From Gammaproteobacteria bacterium (GTDB taxonomy: Bacteria; Pseudomonadota; Gammaproteobacteria; Pseudomonadales; Pseudohongiellaceae): a stretch of DNA of 64,000 bases. Where the stretch lies: positions 1 through 64,000 of the forward strand of contig JAURCS010000004.1 of NCBI GenBank assembly GCA_030828385.1, in the 5' to 3' direction. This document shows, one piece after another, positions 44,656 through 54,228 of the stretch (position 1 is its first letter; each line of letters opens with the position of its first letter). Position numbers and translations under genes: made by a program. A model generated the notes under the pieces. The model saw nothing but the letters and a program-made list of their open reading frames with translations, was not told the origin of the DNA and made no database searches.

Positions 44656-46371
44656 GTGTTAACCAGACGCTTGTTATTTGTAGCTACTCTATTCACCTTC
44701 CACTTAGCCAATGCTGCCGACTCCAATGAAGGCAAGACCTTTTTCCGACAACAATGCGCACTCTGCCACAGCGCCGAACCCGGCGATAATGGGGGAGCAC
44801 AGGGCCCTTTGTTACATGGTATTTTTGGCCGTGAAGCCGCCACTACCGGGTTCACCTATACGCCGGCCATGGCCAATTCAGGACTTACCTGGGATGCGCA
44901 GACACTGGATCGATTCCTGGCTGCGCCAACCCAGGTTGTTCCTGGCTCCTCCATGGTTATTCCGGTTTCAGATGATGAAAACAGGGCTAACCTGATCGCG
45001 TATTTTGAAGCCCTTGGCAATGGTACTTTTGCAGAAGCTGAACCACAGTTTGGCGGCTTTGGTGGTTTTCGCGCGCCCCCGGAAGCAGAGCCCCCCCAGG
45101 GTGACCCTGACTGGCTGAATGATCGTCCTGGCCGCGTTCACAGAGTAGATCTGGGCAGCCTTCCAGAGCCTTATGAAACAGGGTCCGCAGTGAACTTTCC
45201 GCAAATCGCTCCAAGACCTGAAGGCAGGGAATTACAGGTCCCTGAAGGATTCAAGGCGGAAACTTTCGCCGCAGATTTACAAGGCCCACGCGCCATGGTG
45301 CTGGCCCCTAATGGCGATATCTTCCTGACAGAAACACAGAGTGGCCGAATCAAAGTGATGCGCCCCACGGCGGATCATAGCCAGCCACAAGCCATTACTG
45401 TTTTTGCCCAGGGCATGTTGCAACCCCTCGGAATGGCATTTTATCCTGCCGGTAACAATCCACAGTGGCTGTATGTTGCTGAAACCAATAGAGTCATTCG
45501 CTATCCCTATAACAGCGGTGATACAGAAGCTGCCGATGTCCCTGAAGTGGTGATATCCCAGCTCAGCCCAGTGGGTGGCGGTCATTACACTCGCGATCTG
45601 GGCTTCTCTCCCGATGGTTCTCATATGTATGTCTCCGTAGGTTCCCAGTCCAATGTGGCCGAGGATATGCCCGCAAAAACAGCAGCTGAAATTGCTGCCT
45701 GGGAAGCCGAGCGTGGTCTTGGTGCTGCCTGGGGAACCGAAGAAAACCGTGCCTCCGTGATGGTATTTGACGTGGGCAACGAAGAGGCAAGCGGCAGGCT
45801 TTTTGCCAATGGCATCCGAAACTGTGTCGGCCTTACAGTACAGCCTGAGACCGGTGATGTCTGGTGTACAGTAAATGAGCGAGACCAATTGGGGGATGAC
45901 CTGGTTCCGGATTATTCTACTCGAGTCCCCGAAGGCAGCTTCTTTGGCTGGCCCTGGTACTATATGGGTGACAATGAAGATCCCAGGCATGCCGGTACCA
46001 GACCTGATCTGCCAGGCCAGATTTCAGTACCTGATGTTCCCTATACAGCCCATTCAGCCGCCGTTGATCTGGAGTTTTATCCTGCACAAGTAAGCGGTAA
46101 TTCTGCCTTTCCGCAAGAGTATGCCGGAGACGGATTTGCGGTCTTACATGGCTCCTGGAACCGTGCCCACCGTACCGGGCACAAAGTTGTCAGGTTACCT
46201 ATAGAAAATGGCGTTCCTACCGGTGAGTACATCGACTTCTTGGTAGGGTTTATCGACAAGGATGGCAATCCTTGGGGACGACCGGTAGCTACCGTGGTGA
46301 TGCAAGACGGCTCATTACTGCTCAGTGATGATGGCGCCAATATCGTCTACCGTATTTCTTACAGAGACTGA
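44656..46371 (+). CDS. cytochrome c - PQQ-type (sorbosone) dehydrogenase fusion
   Basis: A 571-residue secreted protein beginning at GTG 44656 with a consensus AGGAGG five bases before. Signal peptide to about NAAD. Residues 25-115 form a class I cytochrome c: QCALCHSAEPGDNGGAQGP (CxxCH), GLTWDAQTLDRFLAAPTQVVPGSSMVIPV (axial Met) and LIAYFEALG. A spacer follows, then a beta-propeller of the sorbosone/aldose dehydrogenase type: QGPRAMVLAPNGDIFLTETQSGRIKV, GGGHYTRDLGFSPDG, ANGIRNCVGLTVQPETGDVW, GSFFGWPWYYMG and HGSWNRAHRTGHKV. The fused haem would carry electrons from the PQQ site to the respiratory chain. It neighbours two hydroxy-acid oxidases, forming a periplasmic oxidation group. Confidence 0.9.
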   Translation: MLTRRLLFVATLFTFHLANAADSNEGKTFFRQQCALCHSAEPGDNGGAQGPLLHGIFGREAATTGFTYTPAMANSGLTWDAQTLDRFLAAPTQVVPGSSMVIPVSDDENRANLIAYFEALGNGTFAEAEPQFGGFGGFRAPPEAEPPQGDPDWLNDRPGRVHRVDLGSLPEPYETGSAVNFPQIAPRPEGRELQVPEGFKAETFAADLQGPRAMVLAPNGDIFLTETQSGRIKVMRPTADHSQPQAITVFAQGMLQPLGMAFYPAGNNPQWLYVAETNRVIRYPYNSGDTEAADVPEVVISQLSPVGGGHYTRDLGFSPDGSHMYVSVGSQSNVAEDMPAKTAAEIAAWEAERGLGAAWGTEENRASVMVFDVGNEEASGRLFANGIRNCVGLTVQPETGDVWCTVNERDQLGDDLVPDYSTRVPEGSFFGWPWYYMGDNEDPRHAGTRPDLPGQISVPDVPYTAHSAAVDLEFYPAQVSGNSAFPQEYAGDGFAVLHGSWNRAHRTGHKVVRLPIENGVPTGEYIDFLVGFIDKDGNPWGRPVATVVMQDGSLLLSDDGANIVYRISYRD

Positions 46372-46590
46372 TACATTACACCAGCATGCTAGGTTTATCC
46401 CAGCACACTAACAACTGTTCAGTAACAACGAGAATTCAGCCAGGATTACACATTTGTTCGACTTTATTGGCCAGCAATGATTCTGCCCTTGGCAGGCTGC
46501 CTGCGGAGTGTGGTAGACTTCGCGCCCGGATTAGGCCAAAGACCATTATTTGGTATTAAACATAATTACTTCTATAACACGTCCCGCATT

Positions 46591-47391
46591 ATGCCAACAG
46601 TATTAAGTCTCAAAGAACTCCGCAGCAGTAACGCACTCAAAGCTGAAATAAAAAAGCTGGAAGATGACAAGAAGCAGCTTCTGGAACAGCTCGAGCGCCA
46701 GAAAAAGCTGGAAAAAAAACTGCGCGACGATATTCTTGATCATAAAAAAGACTTTGAGCATCTAGAAAAGCAGTTTAACCATTTTGCTGGTCTTGAGGCT
46801 GAGTACGATGCCCTGCAGCAGGAATTGCAGATGGAGCGTCTTGAAAAGCTAATTGAAGGTGACAAGAAAGACAATACTATTAATGCGCAGGTAAAAAAAG
46901 CCAAGGAAGAACTCTCGGCTGTGCAGTCAGAGTTGAAGGAACTTAAGAAACTTGATCCCCAGCGCCTGAAGCGTCAGGTAACTGACCTGAAAAAGAAAAA
47001 TATAGATCAGGCAAAAGATAACAAGAATCTTAATACAGCCTTGGTAACCGAGCGCAAGGAAGTGAAAGAATTATCAGCTTCTAAAGCAAAACTTGAAACT
47101 GAACTGGAAGCGGCCTCTAAACAGACGAATTACTTCTGGGAATCCAAGAACAAAAACTGGGCACTTTATGAAACCGGGCTGGTACTGAAAACGGAATCTA
47201 GGGATGAGGATAGCCTAAACCGAATACTTTGCCTGAATCGGGAAACCGGGATCAGCGTAGTAAGCCAGTCTCTGGGAGAGGATGACAAGGCAGTCTGGTT
47301 GGGCGACATTGAAATTCCGGAAGATATTTCAGTAGAAGCCGGCAAGCGTCTGAAGAAAATCGCAGCTGAAGCAGAAGACGACGAAGGATAA
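46591..47391 (+). CDS. coiled-coil protein of unknown function
   Basis: A 266-residue protein if it starts at ATG 46591 (MPTVLSLKELRSSNALKAEI), which I prefer since the 38 codons upstream (from 46477) look non-coding. Residues 13-190 are a near continuous heptad-rich coiled coil (long runs of Lys, Glu, Leu, Gln). The C-terminal 80 residues, NYFWESKNKNWALYETGLVLKTESRDEDSL..., form a small globular domain. No signal peptide or membrane helix. I do not recognise a family. Confidence 0.65.
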   Translation: MPTVLSLKELRSSNALKAEIKKLEDDKKQLLEQLERQKKLEKKLRDDILDHKKDFEHLEKQFNHFAGLEAEYDALQQELQMERLEKLIEGDKKDNTINAQVKKAKEELSAVQSELKELKKLDPQRLKRQVTDLKKKNIDQAKDNKNLNTALVTERKEVKELSASKAKLETELEAASKQTNYFWESKNKNWALYETGLVLKTESRDEDSLNRILCLNRETGISVVSQSLGEDDKAVWLGDIEIPEDISVEAGKRLKKIAAEAEDDEG

Positions 47392-47559
47392 AAAAAGTAT
47401 CGAGTAAAAAGAAAGAGCCTGGTTTTTTATAATGATCGGCATTTATTGTCTTACTGTTTTGTTTTCTATATTCCTTACTATACTCGCCACTTATCCAATA
47501 CTGCCTATTCTAAATATAGTTGGAATAATCTGGGTATAGCTCTAGATTACTCCTTCTGA

Positions 47560-48030
47560 GGGACTCTAATAGCAGTATTTTATAAACCGCCATTTACCCC
47601 ATAAATGTTAATACAGCTAGAGATGATTTTGTCGATGGCATAACAATTATTCTTGGCGTTATAGATAGTGATAAAGATATCGATAGCACGGAAACCGACA
47701 TAATTGCATCAGGAACAGGAGGAAGTGTTATTGCCCTGCGTGCTCCAAATTGGAACACTCTGTTTTACCGCTTCAAGGTGTAAAAACCTCTTTGATTGAA
47801 ATCCTTGATGCGCTGTTGCTCACAATATAGCCCAATGACGTCACCATTTCAGGACAGCCTACAAAAATTTACGAGCTGGTGATCAAGGATGATCAGGCTG
47901 AGGCTATCAGCCTTTCACTAGAGACAAACAATCCCATTTTAGAGCAAACCCTAGACCTTGCCGCAATTGCTTTAGGCTGTAATATCTATCTGAAAGATCT
48001 GCAAATCATTCTGGAGCGTTGCCAGTAATA
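47560..48030 (+). pseudogene. decayed gene, possibly CpaB/RcpC-like
   Basis: This 790-base gap between genes holds coding remnants in at least two frames. One reads YPINVNTARDDFVDGITIIL then SDKDIDSTETDIIASGTGG and ends at a TAA near 47783; another reads GVKTSLIEILDALLLTI to TAG, and continues PNDVTISGQPTKIYELVIK and DDQAEAISLSLETNNPILE down to TAA near 48029. The order resembles the periplasmic part of Flp-pilus CpaB/RcpC (PVNV..G..PGDRVDV..., then a ...QAE.L.LA segment), but similarity is weak. Stops and frame changes show it is not functional. 47392-47560 shows nothing clear. Confidence 0.4.
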
Positions 48031-48181
48031 CTTGATTATATTCAGTGTCTTTGTATTACCATTATTTGCATTTATCTTATCACTGGTAACCATCGTGCCT
48101 TGCTATTTTCCCTGTCGTGCCACACCTCTGCCTGCAATTTAAGGTATTATTACCAGCATAAACTTATGTTGAAAAATCACT

Positions 48182-49471
48182 ATGAAAATTGAAATGATCT
48201 GTACCGGCGAAGAAGTACTTTCCGGCCAAATCGTCGACACCAATGCAGCCTGGTTTGCCAATGTACTGATGGATTCCGGTCTCGAGTTGCAGCGCAAAAC
48301 CACCGTCGGCGATCGCATGGAAGATCTGGTTAGTATTTTTCAGGACAGAAGCGAACACGCAGATATCATACTCGTTAATGGCGGGCTTGGTCCTACGTCT
48401 GACGACCTCTCTGCCGAAGCCGCCGCCAAAGCCCTGGGCGTAGAGCTCGAAGAAGACAACGACTGGTTAAATCACCTGAAGAGCTGGCACAGCAGACGCA
48501 ACCGGGAAATGCCTGCCAGCAATTACAAACAATGCCTTTTGCCAAAAGGGGCGGTGTTGATAGATAACCCGGTAGGCTCTGCGCCGGGTTTTCGTATAAA
48601 GCTGAACCGAGCCTGGTTGTTTTTTACGCCCGGTGTGCCTTTTGAATTAAAGCTGATGGTAATGGAGCAGTTTCTGCCCTTTATAAATAGTGAGTTTTCC
48701 ATTGGCCAGGCAACACAACTGGTCAAGCTTGTCACGCTTGGTCATGGCGAATCAACCCTCGCTGATGAGCTCAATGCGATAGAGAGCCCCCAAGGTATTA
48801 CTCTGGGTTATCGTCCGTCTCCTCCTCATGTGGAAATCAAGATCTTTGCCCGCGGCGAACAGGCAATCTCTGCACTCCCGGGCTATGTTAGGCAGGTAAA
48901 AAAAATACTGGGCACGGCACTAGTTACCGAACGCTTTGCTGGTGTAGCTGAAGAAGTCCACACCCTGCTAAAAGACTCCGGCAAAACACTGAGCCTGGCG
49001 GAATCCTGTACCGGCGGCCTCCTCAGCAGTCAACTGGTGGAATTTGCGGAAAGTTCCAATTACCTGCTACAAGGTCTGGTGACCTACTCCAATTCTGCCA
49101 AGCAAAAAGTACTTGGGGTGAAAGAATCCACACTAGCTAATCATGGAGCGGTATCTCTGGAGACCGCTCAAGAAATGGCCACAGGTGCCCGCGTCTTAAT
49201 GGATAGTGATTTTGCTCTAGCCACCACCGGCATTGCCGGCCCCGATGGCGGGAGCGAAGAGAAGCCGGTTGGTACTGTGGTAATTGCATTGTGTGACAGG
49301 AACACATGCTGGCAGCAAACCATAAAGTTGAGCAACCGTACCCGCAGCCTAGTTCGTATCATGAGCTGCGCAATAGCATATGACATGCTGAGGCGGCGGC
49401 TACTCGATGAAGAACCTATCGTGGACTACTCCTTCATTACTCGCGTGAACGCTAACATTGTGAGCCTTTAA
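48182..49471 (+). CDS. cinA: CinA family nicotinamide-nucleotide amidohydrolase
   Basis: A 429-residue protein of full CinA length. Residues 1-165 form the MoaB/Mog-like (COG1058) domain: [40 protein letters not shown] and [19 protein letters not shown]. The C-terminal domain (about 255-415) is the PncC-like amidase with [23 protein letters not shown] and [23 protein letters not shown]. The family deamidates NMN and cleaves ADP-ribose, recycling pyridine nucleotides, and is induced with competence or DNA damage in some species. The start MKIEMICTG is typical. A weak terminator follows. Confidence 0.93.
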   Translation: MKIEMICTGEEVLSGQIVDTNAAWFANVLMDSGLELQRKTTVGDRMEDLVSIFQDRSEHADIILVNGGLGPTSDDLSAEAAAKALGVELEEDNDWLNHLKSWHSRRNREMPASNYKQCLLPKGAVLIDNPVGSAPGFRIKLNRAWLFFTPGVPFELKLMVMEQFLPFINSEFSIGQATQLVKLVTLGHGESTLADELNAIESPQGITLGYRPSPPHVEIKIFARGEQAISALPGYVRQVKKILGTALVTERFAGVAEEVHTLLKDSGKTLSLAESCTGGLLSSQLVEFAESSNYLLQGLVTYSNSAKQKVLGVKESTLANHGAVSLETAQEMATGARVLMDSDFALATTGIAGPDGGSEEKPVGTVVIALCDRNTCWQQTIKLSNRTRSLVRIMSCAIAYDMLRRRLLDEEPIVDYSFITRVNANIVSL

Positions 49472-49604
49472 CTAATAACTCGTCCCTAATGAATTTTGAT
49501 TAGTCAGCACTAGACGCTACAGTAAATATAAGACCTTACGCCCTTATTTAAGTATTCAATTTACTAATTATTGATAGTAGGGCCCGAGCATCTTCTAAAA
49601 AATC

Positions 49605-49636
49605 ACTGCTAGTCAAATTCTATCAGCAGTTTTTTT
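49605..49636 (+). terminator. probable terminator after cinA
   Basis: Six-base stem ACTGCT / AGCAGT with a 14-base loop and seven T directly after. The stem is short, so confidence is moderate; it overlaps the 3' end of the convergent slipin gene. Confidence 0.45.
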
Positions 49637-50378
49637 AATCTTTTTTTAAAAAGCTGGTAATCAGGTCTATCGGCAATGGGAACACAATAGTGGAGTTTCC
49701 CTCTCCGGAGATTTCCGTCAACGTTTGCATATATCGCAACTGGATAGCCTGGGGAGATTCGCCTAGAACTTGTGCAGCGGCGACTAATTGCTCTGAGGCT
49801 TCAAACTCACCTTTGGCATGAATAACCTTGGCTCGGCGCTCACGTTCTGCCTCTGCCTGCTTCGCCATTGCCCTGATCATACTTTCATCCAGGTCAACAT
49901 GTTTTAACTCAACATTGGTTACCTTGATTCCCCAGCTGTCTGTCTGCTCATCCAGAATCTTCTGAATGCCAATATTCAGCTGCTCCCGACTCGCCAGCAT
50001 TTCATCCAGCTCATGTTGACCAAGAATGGAACGCAATGTTGTTTGCGCAAGCTGACTGGTTGCCTCAAAATAGTTTTCAACCTGAATAATGGCTTTTTCA
50101 GGGTCTATTACCCGAAAATAAATAACCGCATTGACCTTTACCGAGACATTGTCACGGGAGATTACATCCTGAGTAGGCACATCAAATACCACGGTTCGTA
50201 AATCCACTTTTACCATTTGCTGAATAACCGGGATAATTAAGATCAATCCCGGTCCTTTTACAGTCTGGAATTTTCCCAGAAAGAAAACCACGGCACGCTC
50301 GTATTCGCGCATGACATTGATGGCAGCAAACAACAACGCGGCAAAAATAACTAACAAAACTACTAAAAACATATCCAT
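49635..50378 (-). CDS. slipin family SPFH (band 7) protein
   Basis: A 247-residue protein with one N-terminal membrane helix ([23 protein letters not shown]) followed by the SPFH/band-7 domain: [62 protein letters not shown], and a coiled-coil segment [25 protein letters not shown]. The end [14 protein letters not shown] is typical of prokaryotic slipins. Slipins form membrane microdomain assemblies and are usually co-transcribed with NfeD. A likely broken NfeD gene lies just upstream on the same strand. Confidence 0.9.
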   Translation of the reverse strand: MDMFLVVLLVIFAALLFAAINVMREYERAVVFFLGKFQTVKGPGLILIIPVIQQMVKVDLRTVVFDVPTQDVISRDNVSVKVNAVIYFRVIDPEKAIIQVENYFEATSQLAQTTLRSILGQHELDEMLASREQLNIGIQKILDEQTDSWGIKVTNVELKHVDLDESMIRAMAKQAEAERERRAKVIHAKGEFEASEQLVAAAQVLGESPQAIQLRYMQTLTEISGEGNSTIVFPLPIDLITSFLKKD

Positions 50379-50429
50379 AAGTTTTTTCTCTTCTCAGTGA
50401 GTCCATTATTAACAGATAAAACATCAAGC

Positions 50430-50654
50430 CTAGGTAACCGTCAGTGTAAGGCCATTGACCGTGCTAATCTTGGCCTTATCTCCTTTTTGTAACGCAGTGT
50501 CTGTAATGGCCCGCCACAGCTTTGCATGGCGATGTCCAGGGATTGCACCTTCCAGTTCTATGCAGTAAAAGATCTTCTCAAGGTGGCGAATCTGGGGCCC
50601 TAATCCTTTTACATAATTCCGTCTCCTCGCGAGCCTACTACCTGACTTGCACAT
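50430..50654 (-). pseudogene. probable NfeD C-terminal remnant
   Basis: On the minus strand directly before the slipin gene, a 74-codon frame ends with KLWRAITDTALQKGDKAKI and STVNGLTLTV, which fits the OB-fold C-terminus of NfeD (pattern LWRA...I..G..V.V..V.GLTL.V). The first 40 residues (Arg/Lys-rich) do not look like NfeD, and stop codons follow further upstream, with the protease and membrane parts absent. NfeD normally precedes slipin in this orientation, which supports the reading. The spacing to slipin is about 50 bases. Confidence 0.45.
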
Positions 50655-50808
50655 CAGCTGGCTCGTCTGGATTGGGCAGCGACAATCGCGTGAAAATACT
50701 TTTTATTTGCTGAAAAACCCCTAGCCATTACCAATGAAAAGTATCAAAAGGATGCATCAGGCAAACAGAATATTAAGGGGCAGAGTTAATATATATTGAA
50801 CAGAAAGG

Positions 50809-50833
50809 AAATCCACCTTACGGTGGGTTTTTA
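50809..50833. terminator. hairpin beyond the tRNA-Arg 3' end
   Basis: Seven-base stem ATCCACC / GGTGGGT with loop TTAC and flanking A and T. The plus side has TTTTT; the minus side only TTT, so it works better for plus-strand readthrough but sits just past the tRNA 3' end and likely serves it. Confidence 0.6.
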
Positions 50834-50835
50834 TT

Positions 50836-50912
50836 TGGCGCGCCCGGAGAGATTCGAACTCCCGACCAACTGGTTCGAAGCCAGTTACTCTATCCAGCTG
50901 AGCTACGGGCGC
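50836..50912 (-). tRNA. tRNA-Arg (anticodon TCG)
   Basis: The reverse strand reads GCGCCCGTAGCTCAGCTGGA, an anticodon arm ACTGG-CTTCGAA-CCAGT, a T arm GGGAGTTCGAATCTCTC and acceptor CGGGCGC, then G and encoded CCA: 77 bases. The anticodon TCG reads the arginine codon CGA. The cloverleaf is complete. It stands alone between NfeD/slipin and the MFS genes. Confidence 0.95.
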
Positions 50913-51130
50913 AATAAACTGTTGCGGTTAAACTATTCTTTCGCTTTTTTGTAACTGGCTAGGCTCGTTACTTCTTTTTACCCGACGCAGAACTGCGGGC
51001 GCCTTATGGTTAACAATGGTAACTGAAAAACTCTGCTTTCTCTAGGCTTTCTGTATCTTCTTGGTGGATATACCAGGTGCTTTGCCGTAAGATATCCCCC
51101 CTCTTTCAGCCTCGCCCATGGCATTTCTCC

Positions 51131-52432
51131 ATGTCCGAATCAGATCCGGTAAAACCAGTAGATAAACCCGCAGCGACGGCTGCTCCACATATGCCGCGTT
51201 CCTTTGCTGCCCTGGAGTCAATCCCCTTTCGTTGGCTGGTTTCTAGCCTGGGCACATTCTTTCTTGCCATGCAGGGCCAGTTGGTGGTGCGCTCCCTCCT
51301 GGCTTACGAACTGACACAAAGCCCTTTTGCCCTAGCCATGGTGAATTTGGTGATTGCCACACCGATGTCCATTGGTTTGCTATTTTCCGGTGCCATTATT
51401 GACCGGGTGGAACGCCGCGGGCTGACCATTGTCAGTCAAAGCATTGTGCTGGTAAATGAACTGGTGGTACTGGCGTTATTGGTGGCGGGCGTGCTCGAAT
51501 TCTGGCACCTATTAGTCACTGCCTTTATTCTTGGCGTGAACTTTCCCTTTCTGATGCCAACACGTACGGCAATGATTTACTCCCTGGTGGGTCGTGAAAA
51601 ACTGGGTAATGCCATGGCCCTGCAGGCTACCGCATTGAACATAGCGCGCATTGTAGGTCCTGCAGGCATGGGGCTGTTGATTCCTTTGATTACCATGCCA
51701 GGGGCATACCTGGTGTCCATACTGCTCTATGGCTTTTCCATTTATGGCATGGTTCGCCTCCCCAAATCCTATCCCGACAACAAAACCGCGAAAGGCTTTT
51801 TTGAGGATGTGACCTACTCCTTCAAATATGTCGCCAATAACCGGGCAATTTTGTTGTGCCTGATATTTGGCTTGTTCCCCATGTTACTGGCGCTGCCCAT
51901 TATCAGTTTCCTTGTCGTGTTTACCGAATCGGTATGGGGCGTCAGCGAAACGGCCCTCGGCATCATGATGGGCAGTGTTGGCGTTGGCGGGATTATTGGA
52001 TCGCTGCTGGTAGCGCGACTGGGCGACACCATGAAACGTGCCCGGGTGATGATGTTCGCTGCGCTGATCTTTGGCGTATTCCTCGCGGGATTCAGTATCA
52101 GCCCCTACTATTATGTGGCGTTGCCCATCCTGCTGGTGTCGAATATCTTTGCCAACATGAGCCAGACCCTGAATCAGACGCTGATTCAATTGCTGGCGGA
52201 CAATGAAGTACGTGGTCGTATGTCGTCTCTGATGATGCTCACCGTCGGCCTGACGCCCCTGGGCGTGTTACCTGTCGCCTACTTTGCAGAGTTCTATGGC
52301 ATTGCCAACACCATGTTCGTCGCATGCATCATGCTGGTAATTGTGGTGCTGGCCTTTTTCATGCTCAGTCCCACGCTGCGAAAACTTGACAAGGATCCCC
52401 GCCTGACTGAAATTCAGGAAGTACAGGACTGA
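51131..52432 (+). CDS. MFS exporter, MFS_3/EntS type
   Basis: A 433-residue membrane protein starting at MSESDPVKPVDK (ATG 51131, about 18 codons inside the longest frame) with a soluble N-terminus of about 30 residues. It has about 12 hydrophobic helices, with the MFS loop signature SGAIIDRVERRG after helix two and GFGVSILLYGFSIYG-like segments. It resembles the EntS-type exporters of the MFS_3 (transmembrane secretion effector) group. The next gene is a larger MFS_3 protein on the same strand 83 bases on, so they may work as a pair. Substrate unknown. Confidence 0.8.
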   Translation: MSESDPVKPVDKPAATAAPHMPRSFAALESIPFRWLVSSLGTFFLAMQGQLVVRSLLAYELTQSPFALAMVNLVIATPMSIGLLFSGAIIDRVERRGLTIVSQSIVLVNELVVLALLVAGVLEFWHLLVTAFILGVNFPFLMPTRTAMIYSLVGREKLGNAMALQATALNIARIVGPAGMGLLIPLITMPGAYLVSILLYGFSIYGMVRLPKSYPDNKTAKGFFEDVTYSFKYVANNRAILLCLIFGLFPMLLALPIISFLVVFTESVWGVSETALGIMMGSVGVGGIIGSLLVARLGDTMKRARVMMFAALIFGVFLAGFSISPYYYVALPILLVSNIFANMSQTLNQTLIQLLADNEVRGRMSSLMMLTVGLTPLGVLPVAYFAEFYGIANTMFVACIMLVIVVLAFFMLSPTLRKLDKDPRLTEIQEVQD

Positions 52433-52515
52433 CAGTCACACAGCATTATTGAGCTATAATGCTGCTGCTCAATTATTCTCCACCTACTTTTTCTATCAAA
52501 CAGGTTGTCCCGGGT

Positions 52516-54114
52516 ATGTCAGAAACTGCAGTAAAGCCCTCCATGTCGCCCTGGACACCACTGCGCAATAACCGCGTCTTTTTGTTCCTCTGGATTGCCA
52601 CACTGGTCTCCAATATCGGCACCTGGATGCATGATGTGGGTGCCGGTTGGCTGGTGACCAGTCTTACTGATTCAGAATTTGTAGTAGCGCTGATGCAAAC
52701 CGCCACCTCCCTGCCCGCTTTTTTTCTGCTGCTGCCTTCCGGGGCACTGGCGGATATCTTTGATCGACGCCTGTACCTGTTAACCGCCAATATTGGTCAG
52801 GCCACGGTGGCCGCCACACTTGGTTTCCTGACATTGAGCGGGCTGATAGAAGTCTGGTCTCTGCTCCTGCTTACCATGATGCTGGGTATTGGCACCGCCA
52901 TGGTGATGCCGGCCTGGCAATCCATTATTCCCGAAGTCGTTAAGCGCGAAGATCTTTCAGGGGCCATTGCCCTGAACACCATGGGTATGAATATTGCCCG
53001 CGTATTGGGCGCGCTTGTTGCTGGCATCATCATTGCCGCAGCTGGGCCAGGCGCGGTCTTTGTGACCAATGCGGTGACCTTCACCTTGATCATCATTGTA
53101 CTGCTGCGCTGGAAACGTCAGGCCCCGGAAGTGACATTACCGCCAGAACCTTTAATACCGGCAGTGCGCACCGGTCTGCGCTATGCACGCCATTCGCCAG
53201 CGTTACTGTTTACTATTTATCGCAGTATCGGCTTCTACTTTTTTGCTAGTGTGATGTGGGCACTGTTCCCGGTCATTGCCCGGGACCTGCTGGGAGCTGA
53301 CGAGTTTGGTTATGCCCTGTTGTTTGCCTTCATCAGTATTGGCGCCATTATAAACGCCATGTTTATACCGCGTTTACGTGCGCGTTTTAATAATGATCAA
53401 CTCATCACAGGAGCATCACTGGTGTTTGCCGCCGGCATGATTATTACTGCCCTGACCCAGATCTATATTATCGCCCTGTTCACCCTTGCCCTGTGTGGCT
53501 CGGCGTGGATTACCGTAATGACCTGTGCGCAGACCGCGGCGCAAACGGCACTACCCAACTGGGTACGCTCACGGGGCATCGGCGTTTTCCTGACATTCTT
53601 TATGGGCTCGCTGGCTATTGGTCCCGCCATCTGGGGTGGCCTGGCACAACTGACCACCATTCCTGTTGCTATTTATACTGCGTCAACATGCCTGGCAGTG
53701 TCTGCCTTTTTTACCCGACGCTGGCCCGTCAGCGGCAATGAAGGGCTTGACCATACACCCTCTAGGCACTGGAAATTGCCGCAGCCCGCTTTTGAAGTTA
53801 AACATGAGCAGGGCCCTGTAATGATCAATATCACCTATCAGGTAAAACCCGAATCACGTCAGGAATTCCTGCTGGCTATGGAGCAATTAGGTAAATCACG
53901 ACGACGCGATGGCGCCTGGGAATGGGGCATCATGGAAAATATCAGCAAGCCCTGCAGCTTCAGGGAATTTTACCTGGTGCACTCCTGGCTTGATCATTTA
54001 CGCCAGCATGAGAGAATCAGTAATCAGGACGCCATGATTCAAACCCGCATAAAAGATTATCTGGTGGCGGATACTGAGCCGGTAATCACGCACTTCATCA
54101 AGGCAAGTCTTTAG
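52516..54114 (+). CDS. MFS_3 exporter with C-terminal ABM-like domain
   Basis: A 532-residue protein from ATG 52516. Residues 1-420 form the 12-helix MFS_3 transporter (RVFLFLWIATLVSNIGTWMHDVGAGWLVTSL at the start, SGALADIFDRR after helix two). Residues 430-532 are a soluble domain, VMINITYQVKPESRQEFLLAMEQL..., REFYLVHSWLDHLRQHERIS..., that looks like a dimeric ferredoxin-like/antibiotic-biosynthesis-monooxygenase (ABM) fold. The same fusion is known in MFS_3 proteins. Probably exports or senses a small molecule; substrate not readable. Confidence 0.8.
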   Translation: MSETAVKPSMSPWTPLRNNRVFLFLWIATLVSNIGTWMHDVGAGWLVTSLTDSEFVVALMQTATSLPAFFLLLPSGALADIFDRRLYLLTANIGQATVAATLGFLTLSGLIEVWSLLLLTMMLGIGTAMVMPAWQSIIPEVVKREDLSGAIALNTMGMNIARVLGALVAGIIIAAAGPGAVFVTNAVTFTLIIIVLLRWKRQAPEVTLPPEPLIPAVRTGLRYARHSPALLFTIYRSIGFYFFASVMWALFPVIARDLLGADEFGYALLFAFISIGAIINAMFIPRLRARFNNDQLITGASLVFAAGMIITALTQIYIIALFTLALCGSAWITVMTCAQTAAQTALPNWVRSRGIGVFLTFFMGSLAIGPAIWGGLAQLTTIPVAIYTASTCLAVSAFFTRRWPVSGNEGLDHTPSRHWKLPQPAFEVKHEQGPVMINITYQVKPESRQEFLLAMEQLGKSRRRDGAWEWGIMENISKPCSFREFYLVHSWLDHLRQHERISNQDAMIQTRIKDYLVADTEPVITHFIKASL

Positions 54115-54228
54115 CGACACGGTACTACCGGACAAACAATTCAAGTCAATTCTTTTGCGCAGAAACATCCAGCAATTATCACTCTGGAATGTTTTCAGCA
54201 GCAAAGTCACTTTAAAGGAAAATACATA

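Noticed and set aside
46477..46590. Upstream extension of the coiled-coil protein (38 codons)
   Set aside because: Does not look like coding sequence and the heptad pattern starts after the ATG at 46591.
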